20,588 bases of DNA from Elysia marginata (Eukaryota > Mollusca > Gastropoda > Plakobranchidae). Under the pieces are notes generated by a model. That model saw nothing but the letters and a program-made list of their open reading frames with translations, had not been told where the DNA came from and did not search any database. A program made the translations under genes and the position numbers. The stretch lies in NCBI GenBank assembly GCA_019649035.1, contig BMAT01008175.1:296884-317471 (forward strand), in the 5' to 3' direction. Positions 8,714 through 16,000 of this stretch are shown in pieces (the stretch's first letter is position 1; each line of letters opens with the position of its first letter).

Positions 8714-11700
8714 AGCAAAGAGAGAGAGAAGAGCGAGAAAGAAACAGAGAGAGAAAGTCAGACAAACAGAGGGACAGAGAGAGAGAGAGAAAGAGAGAAA
8801 GAAAGATAGATTGTACTTCCCAATTGTTTGTACTCTCCGCTTTTACTTTCGACAATAGTAAAAATGCCCAGATAACCTATTTAATTAGTGCGGAGTGGGC
8901 ATAGATGAGTAAATTAGAAATTTGCCAGGCTAAAGAAAGAACAAGTTATGACCAAATATTGAAGTCGAAATAGTTTACCTACCTTACTATATTAGCGGTT
9001 ATTTCTTGGAAAACCTCTGCTTTTGTTTTTACACGCTTCTGAGTTGGCATCCTCTGAAAAAAAATTGCAAATAAATAGAACTGAAATCTAAAGGGAAACT
9101 TGCCTTATAAAATCCGCCTTTGCAGCTTAATGTTCACAAAAAAAAATTAAAAAATTTAAGCGGATTAAAAAAAGTTAGCCTTGCATATTGGGCAAACTTT
9201 GAACAAATGTATCGTCAAGCCCGAACTTCTCTCACCAACTAAGAGTATTCAAAGTTGTAGCCTGGTAGCTAGTCACAATAAAAGAGACATACGAGACGCA
9301 ATAGACTGTACAAACTCATCATGCCTTTTTGTTTATATCAGCAACGAAAATATATTGAAAAACTTACAATTGTGGTCGCCAGGATGCGTCATAGCCTAAA
9401 CAACAGTGTCTGCTACTTAAACACTTCAAAAAGCTTCCACAACTATATAGAATCTTGCTTTATGACTGTGAAACAAAAGCTTAGACTGTGATCAAATTTA
9501 CAAAAGTACGCTTTTTAAATTCCCACATAGTCCTACCTAGAGTGACATGGGGTTAAAAAAGCGAACACTCATTTGATAGTATTTGCTTCCCTTTTGAATG
9601 GCTGAAACTACTAATTGCAGCGGCCTAAAGTCCAAATTAACTAGTCTCCACTGTATCTCATTTTTGTGTCTAAGGCTTGTAATTCCTCATGAACTTACAC
9701 TTTACTATAACATTTCCCTATGCATCTTCTTGAAAAGACATAGCTAGTAGCTCCCCCCCCCCCCTCTGCAAAACTTTCTTTTGTAGTATACTGAAAAAGT
9801 CTTTTCTATTATTTCTTCTAAAACTCTTTATATATAGGTATTTTGGAAATTGTGAGCGGCACTTACACTGCAAAGCGATTGACTCTTCAGAATTGAAAAA
9901 AAAAAGGATAAAGCCAAATGGTTTTACTATTTTCGGCAACTCGCTCTGATGAATCTCACCATTTAAATCAATGTTACCTACACTCTATGATCGTATTCGT
10001 ATCAAGCTAGTTATTCTTTAACCACTTACATTTTTCTGTAACATGTGCATCAGAGTGCGTTGCCAAAAACAGTTATAATCTTTTGATTTTAATGTTTATG
10101 CCATGTTCATGTTGACCTGCCTCCACGTTCTTACTTTATACATTAAATGATTATTTTTAAAACTCTACCCTATTACTTATGTATTTTCATTGCTTATTCT
10201 TCTTTAATGTAAGGAAAACTTATCCATACACAATATAACGTAGTGAAAATAGTATAACATTTTAAGGTATGCCTCATATATGGAAGTATTTGCAAGCACT
10301 ATTTTGTATGATTGTTTAAATGAAATTATAAGAAATTCGTATTGTAGAAAAAAAAAGATGAAAGCATATGCCAATGAAACTAACTTACAAACACCAAAAA
10401 ATTTAATTTCTAATGTTGTGTTGTTCTTGGCATACAGCTGTACTTATAGCATGCCCCTCATTATTACTACACCACAATTGGCAAATCTCGGGCTACCTAC
10501 CTCTGTCTTTGTAACTCCCTCTCCTTTTCAATTCTAACTAATCGCTGTCACCTCAGCCACTCATACTTGTGTAGAGTGCTAACAGAAGCCCTGACACTCA
10601 CCCTATTATGTCGCTTAGTGTTACCGAAAGTCCTCACTTCTCCTATTATGTAGTTTAGTGCTACCGAAAGTTATGACACTCATCCTATTATGTCGCTTAG
10701 TGTTACCGAAAGTCCTCACTTCTCCTATTATGTAGTTTAGTGCTACCGAAAGTCATGACACTCATCCTATTATGTAGTTTAGTGCTAGCAAGAGTCCTAA
10801 CACTCATCCTATTATGTAGCTTAGTGCTAGCAAGAGTCCTAACACTCATCCTATTATGTCGCTTCTACCAATCATATGTCAAGGAATACTATTGAAACAT
10901 CACCTGTTCACCAATCTTAATAGCATGGAACTTTTTTTTTACGCAAGATACCTACAAAACGGTGGCAAATTAGTATCTTAAGAAATTCTTTCCTGTGTAT
11001 TATTGCACGAACACCAATACCTGTACCTTTTTTTCTAAAAAGTATTACTTCTTCTATCTTATTACTTGAAACCCACCAAAGCTTTTAACTTTGTTGTTGT
11101 TTTTTTCACTTTGTTATCCTACCCGCAGATCATTAGTGACTCACCCTCTTCTGTAACTCGTTCTTCTGTATTAGCCTGGTAAAGTCCCTCTGTTTAACAA
11201 TCTTGATCATCTCCTGGGCGGCTTGCTTCTGACTGTACAGGCGCTCACTGCGAACCACCCGAAATACTCGCTAAACACAGAAGGGGGCGAGAAGAATTTA
11301 AACAGTATAATTTATTGAAACTCTTATGTTTTGAAAGGTTTTAAAGGTATGTAATTAGCAGTACAGAGAAGTAGCTTTAAGTAGTAATGCCTGAAATGTA
11401 TGTCTCTAGTATGGCTCGAACCTTCGACTTATAATAGCTTCGACACCCACCGTCTTGCCACCTGGAGAAACATGGCTTGTACCATGTCGCCACTACGCTT
11501 AAAAATGTGGCGAAGGTCTGTGCTTAGCCTCTCTGAGCTACTTGCTTACTTAGACGGGAGTATCCAAATTGTACCAAAGAAAACCATTGAAACCAGAAGC
11601 GCACCAACATTTAGCCATACACAATATAAGGTAGTGAAAATATTATTACATTTTAAGGTATGCCTCATATCTGGCAGTATTTGCAAGCACTACTTTGTAT

Positions 11701-12949
11701 GACTGTTTAAACTATAAGAAGTTCGTAGAGTAGAAAAGAAAAAAAAAGAAAGCATATGCCAATGATACTTTTGTGAGAGTATGAGATGAAATACTTTTAC
11801 ATGGCAGTATACAGAATAACTCTTATATGAAATGAAAAAAACCTACTACATCCGAAAATATTGAAACTGTTTTTGCCTTTTTGATGACTAGCATATTTCT
11901 TAGATAAAAGAGATTTAAAAATTGTTAGAGAACGATACTTAAGCATCAGCATACATACAAACTAAATAAAAAACTGTTATGTCTAAATACTGAATAAATA
12001 AATAATTAAATTTAGAGTCCTCCACCGCCGAAGGCAGTCTCAGGACTTTACATATTTACCTCAGCAGGCCTATACACACCAGAGCAAATTCAACTCATAT
12101 TTCAGAGCATTACAGTACGGCAGCCTCGTAGGAACTCAAATACTAACATTCTACTAATTTCAAGTACTGCCTTTAGCCAGGTACCCCTTTTACAGGTGGG
12201 TGGACTGGGGAAAGTTAGGGTAAATTGCTTTTCCAATGCAATTGCAACATGACATGGTCGGGAATTGAATCCGCGACCTCCAGATCTCAAGCCCGACGCG
12301 CTAACCACTCTGCCGCGCTGCCCCATACTAACAATCATTGCTTTTTTGTTTGTGTCTATTTCAACACATTTACTTCGGTTGTTAGTGGTTCAAACTGTAT
12401 AAAAGATTAATGATGAAAAACAACGGAAAAAACCAGTAGACAAATTCAATCATTGAGACTTAGTCCAAACACTAATGATTATCTTCCGCTGATTTTTATG
12501 TGCGCGTATATCACCACATTACTTCTGTTCTTTGAGATTCCGATGTAGTCGGAAATCAATTCACTGGTGCAATTTACTGAACCATTATCAAACTTAAAAA
12601 TGCAAGAAAGTTCTGTCAGTGAATTTACCCCGTAATGAATAGATGTAATCTAAATAATTGTTGATCACCGTTTGTGGTAGTTTGTTTTATTACTTACTTA
12701 CTGCCCTTCTCTGCACTGACAGCTAGGGCACCAGTTTGTTTATGAAGATGGTGATATGGTTGAACTGCGTATACCGTGACTGACGAAACTAGAAAAGAAT
12801 AATGCAGCTCCCCCAAAAAACTAAATAAGATTACTGTCCGTAAGGTAGCAAATAAGCCAGCAAAGAAAAAAGTTGATAAATCAGATAAATAAGTAAACAT
12901 ATGGGAAAAACTGTACACCTTTCTCATTCTGTCTGTCTGTATGTATGTA

Positions 12950-13004
<55 letters not shown>

Positions 13005-16000
13005 TTCTTGCTATCTCTAGCTTGTTTGTCAGTTTTTTCGTTCATCTCTTGTTTTACATAGTATTTTCTTCTCATATTTTTTCCGTCACCTATTTTTTTT
13101 ATTCTTCTTTTCTGTCTGTCAACAAAATCTATCTTTGTCCTCTCTCTCCTTGTCCCTGTACAATCTTTCTTTTGTCTCCCACTCCATTGTCCCGGTCATT
13201 TAAACTCTTTCGATTAGAAGAAAATAGTTAACTTAAGTTGTTCAAAACAATAAGAACTTCACAAGTTATATATTTTTAAAGGTACATAAGTTCTCTATCT
13301 GTCACATGCAAATGACCATAATTGCAACAATTTTGTTTTATTTAAGCAACAACTAGTTTTTCGCAAATTTCACAAGCATAGTTCTTATCCGTCCTTTATT
13401 AAATTCTATTCTAATTTAAAAAAAAACAACTCAAATTCGTACGCAATAACTTTTTTTCAGTTTTTGAATAGGAAGTTTTTAAATTTCGTTACAGGCATTC
13501 ATAATCAACTGATTTAATTAATAGGTATTTTAATATTTTCAATTTTCAACGTTGCCCATACTTTGCATTATTTGAAGATAACTTTCCTGTAAGCGTCTCG
13601 GAAAAAAATCAATAACAAGAACAGCGAATATGAAAATTCACGTGTGGTTAATAAGCTGTCTAATTGCAGGTCATGAACAGAAATGGCTGAGAACAAAAAG
13701 AGATTAATAAACTTGCTCGGTCACCTTGACTGATACACGTATTTCATATCGGGTTAATGCAACTGCTAGTTAGTTAAAATGAGGCACGACACGACAAAAT
13801 TTACAACTGTAATTTGAAGAACATTTTGAAAATCGAACCTTTGTTTTACTGCCAACTTTCCTAATGTCGCGTATGTCATACTAGTGACATTATATAGGGC
13901 GCGATACCATGTGAAAGCATAGAAGGATCACAGCCGTGTAAAGCCATTTCACATGACGAATATCCCGTACAGATAAGACTCCGGATCGTCTCCAGACCAG
14001 AGATCCGTTCTTGATTTTACACGGTGCGTTCCCGTGTAAAACGGTGTAGGTGATAAAAGAGTTGCATAGGGACAGATCTTTTTCAAAGTCTCCTGTCCAG
14101 AGACCGTCCGGAGTCTTCCGTGCGGGATACGCGTAATGTGAAATAGGCTTAAATAAACTTGCCCTTAGCAATTTTTAGCTTTAGTATAATATACGCGTCA
14201 TATGAAAGGCCCCTAAACCTGCATTCTATAATGCTGCCCAAGAAAAGTTAAAATTTGGTTTAATTGCTTCTTGCTCACAAATTTCCTCACGGGGCCGATA
14301 ATCACTGCACTCAGTCAATCACTGAGCTCCTTTACATTCAGTTCGGATCCGATTATTATTATTACAGAAAAGTGTTATGTTGGACAAGACATGCGTGTTC
14401 TAGCTCCACCAACCTGACTGATGAAGGCAAAGCTTTCCCGCTTCCAGAAGGACTCAATGGGCTGGCGTCTGAGCCAAGGCACTAGATATTTGTAGGCCAA
14501 ATGTTCCAATATGAGGAACATCACAGATAGGACCACTGCTGACAACAGGATGATAAACAGGCCACCTTGAGGAGAGGTTGGGGGAGCGAGGAAAACAACA
14601 ATGTTGGATGAAAGGTGGTGATATTGAAATAAGAAAAGGAAAACAATAAAATTACAAACCTTTGAATGTTCATATTGATTCTAAAAAAATAAGATAAAAC
14701 AAGAATTTCATTACAAAAAATCTAAATAATCTACTGGATTTCTGCGACAAATTGCATGCATTGCAACCTCAAATACATTCAAAACTCACAGAGGATTAGC
14801 GGTTTAGTGCATCGGGAGCAAATTGGTTTTTTTTCTTCTAGTTGTATTTAGATTGAGCACTTAGAGGCGAAGAAAGCCTTTCCCAAACAGTTAAACTCGA
14901 CCTGCCAAGCATACCTCAGTCCTTGGTCAGGAAGCCAAGAGTTTACGGTCTCTACCACTAAAATAATAATCTCAGTAGCTGAAACTATTACTAATCTCCA
15001 TAGATGGGCACCAAAGAACACTTTATCAGCGCCCCCTCAAATGAGAAGGGCCTAGGTGTCGATGGCATGGTGGAATATGATTTATGTTCTTATTTTTCGT
15101 AATCATTTGGTCTTAAGATTAATTTTAACTAACATTAAGGAAGATGTTGGAGAGTTCCTTACTTATCCCCCCGAACCCAAGGTTGTAAAGCAGTTGAGTG
15201 ATGAAAAAAGAGCCAACGTTATTTGGCTTTTTTCTGACATACGGGCAATAATAGATCTTTTCCTCGTTGACTAAACATTTCACAACCAGTCTAAAGAAGT
15301 CGAATGTCCGAAATGACAAAAGTGTTTTTTTTAGCTTTTTCTTTACTTTACATTTCATAATTTATTGACAGAAAAGAATTTAAAACATGTTCCATAAACT
15401 TTTAACACTTTCATGCAACTTTTAACAACAGTTATTTGGAAGCTCAACCAAATTACATTGTTTAAAATTTCAAAGTTTTTAATGTAAATTTTGCGGCATT
15501 CGACTTCTTTTGGGACTGTGCACAACACATCAAATGTCTTTAAACTCGCAATGACGTTAGGACGATTTGACCTTACCAGTGTGTTCCAGACCGTACGGTT
15601 TTGCCGTTCCGATGAGGAAGTTCTCACATCGAGGCCTGGACAGATACTTCGCCGCCAACTCTTGGATGTAGCCAGACTCAGTATATCTTCTGATCTGGTT
15701 AGACATCGGGATCTGAAAATGTCAAGAGAAGCTACCCAGTTAGTGCTGGCTTAAATACTAGGTCGTAAACAGTAGGCACAAACAGCAGCACTAGCAGTGC
15801 CATTCTTTAAAAAAAAACATAAAAATTTGCATTTTAGCAAAAAAAAGACCCAAAATATCTTCACTTTGCTGTGAGACATCACCTCCTTTAATTTCTAAAC
15901 AAAGATTCGATGCGAATCAGATAATCTTGAATTCATCACACTCTCTGTTTTTAGCCCTACAGTTTTTAGCTATTCATGCATGTTTCTGTTTTCTTAGATA

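Larger units (their letters stand above)
9054..11144 (-). other. Intron 4 (between exons D and E)
   Basis: This 2091-base intron starts GTGAGT and ends TTTTTTTTCAG. It contains a 12-base C run (9753-9764), one copy of a dispersed direct repeat (10224-10377) and the minisatellite at 10563-10865. The rest is AT-rich without recognised features. Confidence 0.8.
11271..14413 (-). other. Intron 3 (between exons C and D)
   Basis: This 3143-base intron starts GTTGGT and ends TGTGTTTAG. It is the richest in repeats: a tRNA-like hairpin element, direct repeat copy 2, a tRNA-derived SINE, a CT microsatellite and a foldback element. From about 13,020 to 13,890 it is AT-rich with no recognised feature. 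Confidence 0.8.

Noticed and set aside
8601-8904. Arg/Glu and Ser/Leu frames
   Set aside because: Derived from the GA microsatellite.
11398-11560. A functional tRNA gene, possibly with an intron
   Set aside because: The B box is perfect, but the T stem does not pair and the acceptor ends do not match.
11400-11702. 100-codon plus-strand frame
   Set aside because: It overlaps the tRNA-like element and the direct repeat on the opposite strand from the gene.
12102-12410. Short frames on both strands
   Set aside because: They lie within the tRNA-derived SINE.
13890-14171. 93-codon minus-strand frame
   Set aside because: It coincides with the foldback element; composition is explained by the inverted repeat and it has no fitting splice sites.
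5840-14413. Introns 3 and 5 both 3143 bases long
   Set aside because: The sequences are unrelated and intron 5 length depends on which splice pair is used, so this is coincidence.
15056-15358. Possible extra receptor exon in intron 2
   Set aside because: Neither strand gives receptor-like residues, and exons B and C already join in phase through the S2-M4 linker.
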